This document shows, in pieces, positions 34,701 through 48,926 of a DNA stretch of 64,000 bases; the first letter of the stretch is position 1; each line of letters begins with the position of its first letter. This DNA comes from Pelecanus crispus (taxonomy: Eukaryota > Chordata > Aves > Pelecaniformes > Pelecanidae). The notes beneath the pieces are model-generated. The model made no database searches. It was given only the letters and a program-made list of their open reading frames with translations, and was not told the DNA's origin. The position numbers and the translations under genes are program-made. Where the stretch lies: assembly GCF_030463565.1 (NCBI RefSeq), contig NC_134646.1, positions 40,183,240-40,247,239 on the forward strand. The letters are read 5' to 3'.

Positions 34701-37389
34701 AAAGTGATACACATGTAAGAGTTTATTTTCTTACCTCACTCTGTAGGTGTATCTGAACAAGTCGTTTATCCTGTCGTACGCTAAGGAACAGCACTGAACA
34801 AGAGTAAAGCGAGAGTCAGTCTCCAGCTTTCTCTGACTACTCCAGTGGGCTTTACAGCATTAACGGTGAATAGCAGAGAAATGGTGTATTTATTCGTTCT
34901 GATTTCACTTGCTCTAATGGGAAGTAATTCCCTTGAAGTCAATGGGATTGCAGTGGTGTAAGACCTGTATCAATTTCTGTGCCCTCAGGCTGATGAGAAA
35001 AGTAATATATGACCATACTGAGCAAATGTATATAGAAAAGGCAGGGAAACATTCTGTAAATGATGTAAAAGCAACATATTTAGCAGATGAGCATTTAAAA
35101 AGTAGGAGCCTGAGGAAGGCTTGCTATTTGGCCAGTACACAGAGCTCTCCCCAATATTTTGCCTTTCCACCTCAGCACAGAGCTTCAGCTCTTCTAGAAG
35201 CAAGCCTCCTTCACCGGCCGTCGCCAATGGGCCAGAAAAGTTCACAATAAGGCAAAAATGTTTGATCCCCATAAAAGATGGATGTGTGGGAGAGGTAGTT
35301 GGAAAATGGCAGCAGTCACCTTTCTGGCTACTCCAGTTTCGTGCTTCGTGCAGGAAAGCAGAGCAAAACCGGGAGGAAAAAGAGGAAGGAGGCTGGGGAG
35401 CCAAGGGGACAAAACGTGTTGCTGCAGCAGAGGGTAACCCCCTTGCATGGCAAACTCGGAGCACGAGGCCCAGCCATGACCCGTGACCTTCCCCTCAATG
35501 CAGCCGCAGCCCCGTGCGGTGACCTCCCACTGCGCAACCCCTCTGCTCCACCACGCCAGCCCCGGTGGCTGGAGGTGATTGAGCAATGGGTAGGGAACCG
35601 AAAAAGGAGGGTAAATGGACTCTAAGAAACCAAAGAGGAGTTCAACAACATGGGAGTATATAATAAGGATGAAATGGGGAAGACAACGGTGTTGCTTTTT
35701 TGGCTTCACAAACGTGATATGGGTCATTGTTCCTTAAAAAAATAACATTTGGTCCGGCCTCCCTGGGGTGACATGGCTGCAGTTATTCGGGGGAAGCGGG
35801 GCGGGAGGGTGCAGAAGCCAGAGGCTGCTGGGGGCAACCAGGATGACGCTTGCGTCGGGCAGGTGATGAAGGACAGGGTGTTCAGCAGGGGGAAGCAGTA
35901 AGGGGACCATGAAGAAATGTTTTCTCTTCTGTGCTGTCCCTGCTTTAGTGCAATAGGGTCTGCTTTGGTTCTGAAGGAGTGGGAGGCTCGAGAGAGAGAA
36001 AAAAAGAAGGCAGAGTTCACGCCTCCCTTTTATTTGCAGCTGATCAGTCTTTTTTTCATCTATAACAGAGGATTTGGGTACATTCCACACACAACTCGCA
36101 CCTGATTAGTTAAAGGGGATTATATTAATGCAACTTTGAGCAGTCTTAAATCAGCTTTAACTTCACAGGAACATATTAACTGCAGTGATTTTTTAATTAT
36201 TTTTTTTTTTAATCACTACAAGCATGTCCTCAGAGAAGACTGCAGCAGTTTTACTGCAATACCTGAAACCTTTGCAAGCTTTGTGAAGGAAAACCCCACG
36301 TTTGCCAGTTTCACATTCCAATCAGAAAAATTTCTTTTCATTTCTTGAGTCAAGCCCAGAGAGGTTCACCCAGTAAATGCCAGGAAGAAACAGGTTATTC
36401 TGAGTGGTGGCTGAGGGAGGAAGGGACAGCTTGCTCCAGGGAGTTGAGGGTGGAAATTCCTCACTGGAATCCTACCAAGGAAAGTACCAGTGCTGGGCTG
36501 GGAGGCGGTAACTGGGAGATGGGGGAAGCATTTTTATGGTGTGGAGGGAATAAGGGAGGCAAGCCCAGGGAAGCGGTTGGGTTGGGGGATGGTGGTTCTG
36601 GTGGATATTTAAGCAGCTACATCACCAGTCAAAAATATCTCAGTTACTAAAAAGCTGCCTACAACTTAGTTATTTGCTTTTTCCAACAAGGAAAATATTA
36701 TGTCTTGTGGGAAGTCATGAGGATGACATACCCAAGAACATTGCATATTTGATCACTAATAATATAAAGTAAACATCTTTTAAATATTTCCAGTAACATC
36801 TGTCCTAGTTTAACTACTGGTTCATATTGCATTCCTTTATGGAATAATACTCATCCCAGAAAGCAGAGCGTGTGTCACTGCCATCCATTACAAGAATTAA
36901 ACTTGTGGGATTTTTCCCTGTCTATTGAAGCTGAATTCCCTTCAACCTTTAAAAAATGCTTTCTTCTCATTTTCCACCATTGCATAATCCTGATTCTCCA
37001 GGAGTTTGAGTGTTTGCCTATGATCTTATATATTTAATATTTGGCTTGGGTAAAAGGGGAGCATGGTGAGATAGTGATTTCTCTCACTCTGGGGGAAAAT
37101 TTCAGAAAAAGGAGCTGCACCAGTTTAGTAGGAATACAAGATTAATTTTATGGGAAAAAACACCAAAACCAAAACCAAAACCAAAACATCTTTGAGCCAA
37201 CAGAAGAGATTAACCTCATTCTCCAAAGGGGAAAAAATGGAAAACGGAAAAAATGGAAAATAGCAAACAATAGCAGAGAAGAATATGGACAGAACTCCCC
37301 CTATAGCCATGGATGCTGAGGCCACCCGGAGAAGGCACATTTATCCTGTACTAAGGTATATAGATTATATGTGCTAAATTAGAAAGTGA
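28704..37389. other. Intergenic stretch with small GC-rich block near 35.4 kb
   Basis: Mostly AT-rich. A T run of about 15 lies at 28915-28929. A 169-codon minus frame at 33646-34155 and several overlapping frames at 34985-35727 look fortuitous: they lack known motifs and compete on both strands. The segment near 35380-35590 is clearly more GC- and CpG-rich than its surroundings. No exon is supported. Confidence 0.55.
37163..37188 (+). repeat. (CCAAAA)n simple repeat
   Basis: Four tandem CCAAAA units. A second A-rich duplication (aaaaaatggaaaa) follows near 37235-37262. Confidence 0.9.
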
Positions 37390-37445
37390 TCACAGAATCG
37401 TTTAGGTTGGAAAAGACCTTTAAGATCATCCAGTCCAACCATTAA
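37390..37445 (-). mobile_element. CR1 LINE, very short 3' end (reverse)
   Basis: About 56 bp: cacagaatcgtttaggttgg, aaaagacctttaagatcatc, cagtccaacc. This is the reverse complement of the CR1 tail of the subfamily seen near 28.6 kb. Confidence 0.88.
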
Positions 37446-38228
37446 ATGTATTAAGCAGGTATAAGTGTTTGCAGTTTGGAGAAAAATATTTCATTTTTAC
37501 TGACAAGCACTGCCTTCTTGGTAGATTTACCATTTTTGCCAAAAGAGTAATTTTTTTTTACAGCAGAATTTATAATACATCTCACTTCTGAGCAAAAGCA
37601 TGTTATAACTCCATCAGTACTATAAAGAAACTGAGGTGTGTCAAGTATCAGTTTCCCTATGGGAGTGTTTACCTCTCTTGTATCTTGTTGCTGGTCCAAG
37701 TTTGGGTAAACCATGAGATGAGGATAGCTGAAGTTGTGCAGAAGGAGAGAGGTTGGGAGGGAGAGGGAAAACCCCAGATTTCACAATAAGGCAGATGTCC
37801 TGGCGCAAGATGGGGCCAGTCTGTTTTACTGAGATGGTACCAGTTCAATCGCTCCTGTGGCAGCAGTTCTCCTTGTTCATGCAGTGGTAAATCCTCCCAC
37901 TGTTAAGCTCTGGATTGGAAAAGTGTTGTTTAGCATTTCAGAGCATTGGTGAGCATTTTGGTTTGCTCACCCAAGCAAGAGAGAAAAAAAGAGATCGCAG
38001 TTGTATGAGGCCAGTTTCCCTATGGGGATGTCTACCCCTGGATGAGGTCAGTTGTCCATACTGTCAGCGTAAATCCCCTCACTTCTTGTTGGCATTGAAA
38101 CCAGTAACCTGGCACTGGACTGCTATTATTACAAACTCTCTTCCCTGTAAAGGCTGTTGGACTCTGCTTTTGGCTACAGAAGTGAGACAAAGGGGAGTGG
38201 GGCTGAAACAGCAAATACAGCTAGGGCT

Positions 38229-38268
38229 TTTTTTTTCTTCTTCTTTTTTTTTTTTTTTTTTTTTTTAA
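38229..38268 (+). repeat. Poly(T)-rich tract
   Basis: T runs interrupted by cttcttc, ending in an uninterrupted run of about 22 T's. No recognisable retrotransposon body is attached on either side, so it may be simple slippage or an old minus-strand poly(A) tail. Confidence 0.8.
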
Positions 38269-41200
38269 GATCAGATGCGGACTCTGCAAATCAGAGATAG
38301 CAAGACTGACCTAAAGATACAGAGTTAGTTTCCATAGCAATGAGACCTATGAGTTCTCAAAATATTCCAATCTCTATTAGGCTAGAAGCAGAAAAAAATA
38401 ATTTGCTTACATAAGGGCATGCCAGATCTCATCCAGCAAAGTGCTTGATTTTAAGCACGTGAATATCAAGATAACGGATCTCCGTATGTACTTTGCTGTT
38501 TTGCTTGCCTGGGAAAGAAATGCTCTTGGTGAAAAGTGCCTTTATGTCCCTAGCTACCTCTTTTTCAACCCTGACAGCCCTGCGCAGGACCTTTGCCTGT
38601 GCTTCCTGCTGTCGAGCTGCCTTTAATGCGGACCTTGGGTTTTTCCATGGGACAGATTACTCTCCAGTGAGAATGAGAGGCAGTGCTGAGCACTGCTCCT
38701 TCCTCCAGCCTCATCTCTAGCTTGGCTGGGGTGCACCTTGGACCCGCCACCTCATGATTTGGGTGAGATCAAATACGCTTGCAAAGAGGAAGGGGTACGC
38801 TCTGAAAATGCGTGTACTGAATACGTGTGTACTTGCAGGAAATCTTCTTGTCCCTTCTCCCCCTGTCTCTTCAGGAAGGACTAGATGGAGTTATAAAGAC
38901 GTGGCTGATCGTGCACTGCACTTCCTAACCACAGACCCTGCAGCATTCCAACTGGGATGGTGTGAAGGGAATGGGAAGTCTCTGCCACTACACCACGCAG
39001 AGCACACCACTGTGGTAGAGCACCAAAGAGGTCCGTCTGGCCACTCTGTAGCTGTCCCCAGCAAATGCCACACTGCTGTTAATTAACCTAATATAAGTTG
39101 GATGGAGCTCATCCACAATAACATTGCAAAGGCAGAACCGCAATTTCAAAATAATTCCATCTTCCATTTTCAGTTGTTTTGCTGTAAAAAGGCATAAGAA
39201 GCCATCAGTGAACATGCTTGAGTTGAGTCTTTTTGTAACCGGTGGTACTAAATCATATAATAGCTTGTGAAACTGATCTCTGAGAACACCATGTTCCATT
39301 AGAAAAATCTGAAATATGTTCCTTGTACTCATGAATTTCACCAAAGTTATTTATCTTAGAAATGCTTTCCACAAATTAGCACTAATTATAAGACTGAAGA
39401 GAATCAGGACTGAAAGGTATGGCAAAGAAAGCAAAAAGCTTACAGTTAAAAATAATTCCCTGAATATTTCAGACAGTTTCCAAAAACAAAGGTGTTAATG
39501 ACTTAAAGAATCTCAGCATATTAGGAAGAACTAATTTAATTTTCTAACAGTGCAACCTTTTGTGAGACACTCCATTAGCTAATTGAATGCATTTAATTTA
39601 TTTAGTTCCAACTTGTGTGTCTTTGTTTTCCTATCCACCTTCCTATGGTGAAAAGCAAATAAAACATTCCCCAACAGCAAACTGCTGCTTCTTTGTTCAA
39701 CAATCAATTTAAACTAAGAAGATTACTTTCCAAGTGCTTAATAAGGTGCATGTTTTATGAATGCTTTACAAAAACGACAAAGCTGCAATGCTGCCTGATG
39801 GCACTGGCTGCCTTCCAGTGTTGGACTGAAGACACCATGGGATCACAGATTTTGTGGAAGTGATTTTTGTGTTGTAGCTTGTGACCAGTCTACAAGAGTC
39901 TCAACCACATGCTACTGTAATAACCAAAATAAGCAGTAAGTTGATAATGACTTCCTACTCCCCGCACACTAGGAAGCATACCCGTGCCATAGTTTAGGGA
40001 ACGATTATAGCTTTTGAAGACCAGCTGGCCCATCTGTTCCCAGTGCTGCTGCTACTACCAGCAACGTGGAGTTCAGCTTGGAGGAGCTGTGCAGGCGTTT
40101 CCTGGGTGTATCTATCGCACCTGATTGAGCCCCCAGCCTGCTCCAGGTTGTACAAACCGGCAAGGGAAAAAAAGAAACCGCCTAACACGCTGTGAGAGCT
40201 CCTTGTACTACAGGGCACTGGGCAGGGAAGCAGTGTCCTGAGGGCAGCGGCTCCTGTTTGCAGCACATGCAGGTGAGAGCAAAGAGGAGGGAGGAAGAGG
40301 CTGAGCAGAGCCGTGGCTGTGCGACCTTGCCCTTCTGCGGCACCGTGCTGCTTGGTGCATCTGAGGCAATGCAGAGATGCAGTTATGACTGCTGAGAAGG
40401 GGCAGGACACGTTCCTGTGGCCCTGGGAGCAGGTGGGCATGTCTGGAGACCCGCTGTGACTGTGAATGCGCTTCAGTCATCACCTGCTGCTTCCCAGGCG
40501 AGTCCTAGGGAATTTAGGTGTGTCCCATTTTCCAGTGGAGATCATTGCCTTGCACTCAGTAATAGACTGTATTTCCCACTGGGTTATTCTTGGGGGAAGG
40601 AGAGGAGGTACAACAAAACTTGGGCGGTCCTTCTCCATAAATGCCCTTAGTCCTTTTCACCGGTTCGTGTTTTACCGAGGTCTCCATTACGAATGCCTCA
40701 GCAGTCGAAGCTCCTGGTCATGGAGAACCTCTTAAAGTCTTATATATTAGCGGAATAGTGTAAGTTCTTTTCACATGCATGGTTTTGCTGGAGGAGCTCT
40801 GCCAGTCTCATAAGGTTTTTTTCTGCTGTCACTCTCCGATTTCTGTAGCACATTTATAGCTGAAGATCATTATTACTAATTATTGCTTTATAAACCTGAG
40901 ATTTCTTTCAAGATGCATTAATCAAAGTAACTGGAAAAATTAATTCTCACTAAAAACTAACTGGGGTTCTGTGAAACAGGGCTCTCTCTTCAAAGGGGAT
41001 TAAATATTCCCCAGAGAGCTCTTCTGGCTGCTTGAAATTTATTGTAGTTTAGCTCTGGAATACTTCTATTGATTTATGAAAAAAATATCAGCTAAATACT
41101 CTATTCTCAATAGTTTTCTACAGCAGTGGGTGCCAGCGGTAGGCTTTCATTAGATCTCTTGAGCTTCAAAGTCAAGTATGCCAATAATTTGCCTATTCCA

Positions 41201-44200
41201 GGAATTCTCAGGGAACGTCCTCATAGGGCAGTGATTAGAGCAAATTTTAAAAAAATTAATAAGTGGTTACCAATGACTTTGGTACCAATGTGTTGCTTTA
41301 TCTTCAGCAGCCTGTCGAGTTGGTCCTGTCTGTCAAACAGAAATAAAACACGGTACAACGTTAACCTTAAGGTATACGTCCCCCTCTCCAGTAGTACTGG
41401 GAAGGAAGACCAGGTCCATTTCCATCTGGAAGATTTAGCTGGAGATATGACACTGAAACTAGAGAACGTGAAAAATAACAATCATTACTTGCTTCCACAT
41501 TGTGCAAGGGTTGCGGAGACAGTGAGCTTGGCAGCGGTTTGACTCCATTAAAATTTTGAAAAGAATTATCTAAAGAGGTAATAAAGTGTCACTTAGAGAA
41601 ATGCATTTCTGCAGATTTTTTAAGCAGAGGAAGAATTGTTGGAAAGGTAAGGGATTATTTAAAATGCATCTAAAGGTCACAAATGGAAAACAGAAAAGGG
41701 ATAAAACCCAAAGTCCGTGACAGACTGTACTTCTGAGATCACAGGACACAAACGCAGCCAGGACAGCAGATATCACTGTAAGTGAGTCAAGGTTCAATCT
41801 TCAGCAAGAAGCTGTTTTTTTAACTTAACTTGCTTGAGTGAGATAATCACGTATATTACATTTGTCTTGGGGAAAGAAGCAACACAGCATAACATGTGTG
41901 TTTTTCAGGAACACCTATGCCCCGAGTAGTCTTTATTTGAATTCCTGTCATGCTTATCTGCGGGCAGGACTCGGACATATGTTGGGAAAAGAATTGGTAC
42001 AAATAGCTGAATCAGAGCTCCTCTGAAGCTCGCCAAAACAGGGTGGCTTAATTGGCCTCCCTGACTTCTCTGCTTCTTGGCCTTATTTGCTCGGTGTTGT
42101 TCAGGTTCTGTGCAATTGAGCAGTGAAAATGTCAGACATAGACAAAGCAGTGACAATTGCTTAGGCAATTTCTTTTTTCTTAACCCACAGAATTCAAGTA
42201 GTGTTGATGTAGCTCATGATTTGCCTAAGCTGTACTTAGACCAGTAGCCAGACAAAGGCTTCGAACTGGCCCATGTCCCCCAGTTGTGTCCCCACTTGCG
42301 ACTGTCCTTTCCTTCATCCTTGCTATCCCGTTCTCCTCTTTCTCTTTGTTTTCCTTAGGACTGTACTAAAACAGTCGCGTCTGTCTGGTGGCCTCCTTCA
42401 ACTGATGAAGAATTTACACACGCACTTGAAAAAATAAGCGTTCCTGTTCCCGACCAAAGGCTGAAAAGAGATCCCATTTTATGTGTGAACCCGTGCCACA
42501 GTTGCAGTACCAGCGAGTCTGAACGCTGGGGAACGACTGCTCCGAGGGAAAATTGCATTTCCCTTGTGCGGGTGCCATAGCCCAGTTAGAGACATTACGA
42601 GGGTGGACATCGGTGCTTGGACTCAGGCGTGCAGATTTATCCCCTTTGCGCAGACGGAGAGGGACTTGCCAGCACTCCCGTGGCTGTCACAGCAACCCAC
42701 AGCATGGAGGGGGGTGCAGACCCTCCCGCCTGCCCGGGGTGCTGCAGGCTGCGCTGGGGCAGGCTGCGGGCGGCTCCCCCCACAGCAGCCCCCCAAGATG
42801 TCCCAGCTGATACCCTGGGCGACGGCAAGGCAGCCTGCATGGGGACATCCATCACGTCAGTCACTGGGAGTTACATTTTTCTGGGGGTTGTTTTTTTCCT
42901 TGATAAGGTGTGTTGAGAGATAAGGGGAGCATATAGCAGCGCTGTTTCTCAGAGATGTCAGAGGAGATAAACCAAAGTTCTTCTGTGGTTTTCTCTGGCA
43001 GATATGAGCAATTCAGCATTCAAACTCTAGTAAAAGGAGCACCAGCAAATTACTCTTAAAAACTTTAATTGGGTTTGAGTCCACTGTACCATTTGCACAA
43101 AAGGGAGCCTATTCCTGCTTTGGGGAGGTTTAAGCTCACAGGTCACTTTTGCCTGCTACAGCTTGAGAAACAGAGCTCTGCCGGCCGTGTCTACCCCCTC
43201 TATACCAGCTGTGTGGGTTCAGGCTCAAGTTCACAGAGTCAAGTGCCCCGAATCAGTTGAATCCATATTGCCTTCAGGGTCAAAAGCACAAGCCCCTGAC
43301 ACCACCTACCCTGCGCTTGGTTTTCCTTGTCTGGAAAGGCAGCCAGGCTATTTCTAGAAAATCAACATCAAAGACTGGGGGATTTGGGCCAAGCGTGAGG
43401 TCAAAGCTGACATGACAGAGCAATTAGATAATCAGCTTCTGAAATCAGTGGCTATTAAGCATATGTAGCCCAGACATCATGGTGATTGGCACGTAACAGT
43501 GTTGATGCTTAGAGTCTGTCAGCTGAACCAGCAGCTCCTTGCTCCAAATACAGGCAGTATTTGGGAAGAGCAGATGACCTGCCTTCAGTCCGTCTCCCCG
43601 TACCGTGGCCATTAGGGGTGGCAGGGCGGGTGGAGTTGTCCTCTGGGTTGGATTTGGCCCATGGGTCACAGTGCAAAGCTTTCTGTGTTTAGGAGCGGGC
43701 TGATCACTGCAGAAGTGTTTAGATTGTTATCATTTGATATAAGCTTAATCAAATTGGTATTTCAAGCGGTTTTATTTATATGGGCCTAGCTGTCATGGAA
43801 ACGAACACAATTAAGAAAGAATAAACTAGAGTAAAAGTCAGAAAAAGGAGGCAAAGCAACTGTTTTGATCAGTAACTTAGGGAATGCTGCTCCTTGGGTC
43901 TGCTGTAGGGTTCATCAGGAGTAAGGCTGGGGAAGCAATTACACACAGCAAACCAAACTCCACAAACGTTGCTGACCAGCAGAGGTGTCCCACACTGAAT
44001 GGTAAGGCTTAAATACGCCCAGTTCAGAGATATGAACCTTGTGCTGAAGTCCCTTCTCATATTAAAATGAAGTATGACATTTGTTATTGTATATAATTTT
44101 CCTTGCTCTTAGTAAGCACTTATGCAGAACTACGAGTGTGCATGGTACTTCACCGGTCAGAGAAATTGCTTCCCTGCTGCAATTGCACAATGGTGGGTGG

Positions 44201-44444
44201 GGGCAAGGGCTTCTTGCAGTAAGATTGTGTAGCTCGAAAGGCAGCTAGCTTGGAAGTGCATAGCCCTTGTGCACTACATTGATTTTCACTCTCTAGCTAT
44301 TATTAAATGGGGCTGGGTGGTTATTTTTGTAAGTATTTTATTTACTGGAAAGCAGCTAATAACATTTACGAATTTGAGCTCAACAATGCAAAATATTCTA
44401 CTGGGAAAAAAAGAAAAATGTTGTAAAACCAGTTTCAAAATGTC

Positions 44445-44461
44445 TTTTTTTTTTTTTTTTT
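44445..44461 (+). repeat. Poly(T) run
   Basis: An uninterrupted run of about 17 T's in an AT-rich stretch with no attached repeat body that I can see. Confidence 0.8.
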
Positions 44462-47400
44462 CCGATTTTGAAGGACAAATAAGTGGTTTTGGTTTTCCAG
44501 TCCTACAAAAATATTTTTATTTTGGTTTGCCCAAAATATTTTCTCCCCTGTGTTTTCAAGTTCATTGGCCAAATACAAATAACAGGTTCTTTCATCCTTT
44601 TCCATGGATACAAAGAGAGTGTCTGTTCGTCATTTTGACTAAGGAATTTCCTTCGCATTTATTCAAACTGATTGTTGTCTGTCTTCTATCTGAAGGGTTA
44701 CTGTATTCCTTATCTTGAAAATTTCATCATACTGCAAAATAATATTTATGTCTCTATAAAGACATTATTTAAAACATCATCTAGAGAAATCATCCTCAAG
44801 AAACAAAAAGCACTTGTCTATAAAGAGAGTGCAATCAAGGAGACACAAATAAGGGTTGTGAAGTGTCATCTCTATGGTGACAGCATTAAGGCCCTTGTTC
44901 AGCATGCAATATGCTTTCACTTTCAGAAATTTGGGGGTGTTAACACTGGCAGAAGCACTGCAAGTTAAGAATTACCGCTTTGTACAATATGTTTGAAAGC
45001 ATTATTCTGATGAGGCTGGGTGTCTTAAACACGCTTGATTAGAATATCTCAACAGTGTGTCTGTGGTGTAAAGGAGAGTAAATACAAGCACTGTATTTTA
45101 GCTTAAATTTTCTTAAAGATCATATGATAAATAATGAGCTAAAATCTTTATTTTTCTAATAAATTGTTCTAAAAGCTATTTATTTTAACTTCACTAAGCA
45201 GCTTAAATTGGTTTTGTTTTAATCTGTGTTGGGAGCAATGTCTGCAGATCAGAAACGAGATTAGTGATTATTTGTTGATGCTTAGATATTTGAGAGAGAG
45301 ACTTGGAATCCATGTCTGCTATTGATTTTACATGAAGAAAATGGTTCAGATCCATTTTAGTACTAGAAAAAGCCCACTTAGAAATACAAAGCAGACCATA
45401 AAATCTGTAGACTATAAAAAAGAAACCCCATTGAATATTGAGAGTTCATTCTATATTGGAGAGTTCATTTATGAATAGATAGCTGATAATGGAAAAAAAG
45501 GTGACATTTTATGCTATATTTAACTGCTCTTTGCCACACAGGGGACAAGGGGGCAAGGCAGGAGGACCTCTGGTCACCTATGCAGAGCTCAGCTTTTGCT
45601 GGCCTCTCTCATAGCCAGAGCTGCAGAATGTATCGAGCTATGATCACACGTTTCATGCAGCGGCTTCTTCTGTAATTGAGAGAGACCTAACATCCCTCCT
45701 CTCTGCTATTAAAATCCAGACTGTCTGTTGGCATACGGCAGTGTCCCTGGGATGTACCTGCTCATATCAGACGAGTCTTTCCTAAATGACTGCTGCTTCC
45801 TAAGAACGCACAGCTCTGCGCAAACGTACCAAAGTGCCCCTCAGTACTGCACGTTGGCGCTTGTTTGTTAAGAAGAAATTCAGGTACGCAGTGTTAAATT
45901 CAGAAAAGCAATATCACAAGCCTGGTGTATAGGTATAACACACTTATGGAGGTTATGGAAATGTGTAATATATGTGCACACCCTTATTTGTGTTTTCACA
46001 AGTTTGGACTCACACCAGATTCGTTTCAGCAGGAAAAGTTTTTTGAGTAACGACAAATGTTAGTCAATACAACAGTTCTTGCCAGGACTGTACGTCTGTT
46101 CAGACATTGCAGAGAAATGGTCTATGAAGATTCAGAGTTTGACCTAGAAAGGTGGTGTACAGCAAGAATGCAAAAAGGGTGTCCTCAGGGATCAAATGAG
46201 GCTTGCGGAGTGTCTGAATGCTGCTGACTTTTATCTGCCTGCATTACATTAAGTCACAAAGAATCAACCCCTAGAAACTAAAGATTTACCAGTTTCGTAC
46301 CAGATATCACTTCCTTTCAGACAGATCTGGTACAGTTAGGCTTCTCAATTTCAAGGGCTTGTTAACTCGGACAAGTAGCTCCATCCACTTAAAACACTTC
46401 CACCTGCAGCTTCTTTCCTGCCATGCTACTGAATATATTCCTTTGTTTGTGAATAGCTGTGAATAGGGGAAAACAGATTGGGCGAGTTCCTTCTCTTCTT
46501 GTTCTCTGCATCCAGGTGGGAGGATCAAAAAGGCAAATCTACCCCTCTGCCTTGCTTTACTTTCCCCTGGGAGGGGGAGGACAGTCTGTTGTGTGCTTGG
46601 GAGGAGAACACCAGACCCCCGTGAGGACCAAAAAGGGCGACTGTTCAGAGCTGATAACCCAGCAGCTGATCTTTTCCACTTCAGGGGACTCCGAGTCAGC
46701 TACAGATTCAAGGAAGCCCTACAACTTTTCTTCAAAGGTCCTCAAGAAACGCAAAAGACCACTTAAGGGCAAAAGTTGGTTTCACATGAGCAGATATTAA
46801 GTCAAGGCAGATTTTATAACTGCAGAAAATGGACTGAAAACAGGCTCTGAAAGGGTTGTACACGTACCTAACCCTGCTCACTTGGTCCATGTGGCATGGG
46901 TCCTCTCTTCCAGGTTTGCTCCTGCTCTAATAACCTTTCACCAGCTTCTTGGACTGCAGCAAATGCTACACACTGTCCTTTGGCCCCCCAAAATTATTTT
47001 TCTTTCCACCACTTCAGGAGCATCTGCTATTCCCATCATTTTTCTAATCCCAATTATGCCACAGCTTTCCAGTTCCCAAGATTTCTCATTTCTACTTGCT
47101 TTTTCTAGCTGTCTCTCTGTGCTTGGGAAGCTTCCTCCCTGCCAAGGAGGCTCATTTGCTCCCAGGAGGGACCGATTTCCCTTCCCCTCGCTGTGTCCAC
47201 TTAATGAGTTATGTCTATTTTCAACATGGTGTATAACAGACAAAAACCATGAATAACTTACATACTTTCTCTATTTTTGGTGTTTTAAGAAGGGTATACT
47301 TGGAGGGATACACCGTGTTCAATGTAGACACACTGCAGCACAATGTAAGAGCATGTTAACTATTGAAAAAGCTTGCTTTAGAAAAAAAACACTGTAGCAT

Positions 47401-48388
47401 TTTTTCATACAGCCCTAAAAAAATCAAAACCCTAGCCTATGCAATAATATGCAATAAACATAGCGATGTTAAATATACCCATATGATCACATGTGAATTT
47501 GCATATGTATGTATAAGAAAAATGTGATGTGTCTCATATCTACAGATATAAATATAAATTGTTGCAGGAATCAAGATGAAGGACTTTTTATTATAACCTA
47601 CTGCAAATACAAATTCAGCTGTAACTAGATGTGTAAGAAAGAGGTTCAAAATCAGGATCTAGAAAACGTGGAAAGAGGAACAAATTCAGGTGTCTGAAGC
47701 TTCTTATCTATTTCCGCACCCCATGCCCTGCATGAAACTGAGTAGCATGCAGGGTTGCAGAGTTACTGAGGGTCTTTAAGCATCTGTGAGCACACAAACC
47801 CTGCGGGATTCTGGTCACACTGAGGCTGCAAATCTGATGCTTTGGGTCTCTCTGCAGAGTTTGGGACTCGGTCAGGTGGGATCACTTGATGGCTCATCAC
47901 GTTAGACCTCGCTCCCTCAAACAGCTCCTCCTGCATCTCTGCCTACTCTAGTCATGTGGGAAAATCCAGCCCACAGCCACTCAGCCCTTAAAAGCAGCTG
48001 TTGTATTATGTTAAGTAGGATGCTTTAGTCAGGTTATTTTGCAGGCAGCTTCATCCACCTGGGAGCCTGACTTTGGGCAAACGGTTACAAAAATATTTCT
48101 GGAAGCTTCTGTAGGCCTGGGTTGATGTTTTGCTTAGCGCAGTTTTTAATCTAACAGCTGTATTCCCTCTTGTTCTTTGCTTAGTCTATGATTAATCTCA
48201 GCCCTAATGATAATTCAGAATGCAACTGCAAAGCAGAGTGCAACTTTCTTCTGCCACTCAGGTAATTTCATATATGATGTCTTCCGTATCTTAATCTGCA
48301 CTCCACTCTGGAGATGTTTCCTGGTGAAATGGCTGAGCTCCCTCACGCTCCACCCAATTTTGCCAGGGTAGTGAGGTCTGCGAGGCGA

Positions 48389-48476
48389 TATATATGAAGG
48401 ATGGGGGGGCCAGACACCACAAAGAGTTAGGGTTGTGGGTACCCTCTATCGCTGGAGATGTCGCTTCTATGTTGTG
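48389..48476 (+). promoter_or_regulatory. Weak promoter plus first-exon candidate
   Basis: A CCAAT pentamer (near 48355) lies about 35 bp upstream of TATATAT (near 48389). An ATG at 48460 is followed after 16 coding bases by a strong donor sequence, GTGAGT (48476). The order resembles a TATA promoter with a short first exon. I can see no downstream exon that it would join to, and each motif is common, so this is weak. Confidence 0.12.
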
Positions 48477-48926
48477 AGTATGTTCAGGCTTCCTTGTTCT
48501 GTAATCGCATATAGCATCCGGGCCTTGTAGACAGAAAAGACAGAGAAACTTGTTCTTTAAATTATTTTTGCTACTAACCTATTTCAGTGTGCTTTATTTT
48601 CTTTTATCTTACTTGTAAAGCAACAATTTTGTACAGCTGTTCCGCTTTGCAAGAACGTCACACTTGTTATACCTTTTGTTAGATTGTGCCTCCTGGAGTA
48701 AGAGTCATGTTTGGGTTTTTTCACTGAAACATTCCTTTTTTTCTGCTCTGAAAATCTGGCTATTGAAAAAAGCGCATGACATTAAACAAAATTAGCCTCC
48801 TTCTTCTGGTAAAAAGCAAATTTTTGTTGTTTTTTTTATTAGGTATCTACCTGTTAAAATGGTGCTTTCAGTTTTATTTCTATAAACACGTTCAGGAAAT
48901 GAATGCGTATTAGCAGAATATATGAG

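Noticed and set aside
34985..35727. Cluster of overlapping open frames on both strands near 35 kb
   Set aside because: Five or more frames are open together in a GC-rich, stop-poor stretch; none resembles a known protein.
41126..41542. Open + frame of 138 codons
   Set aside because: The tail (LKVYVPLSSSTGKEDQ) looks protein-like, but I could not match it to a family, and the minus strand is open too.
44445..44461. Poly(T) run as the tail of a processed retrogene
   Set aside because: No gene-like body or target duplication was seen beside it.
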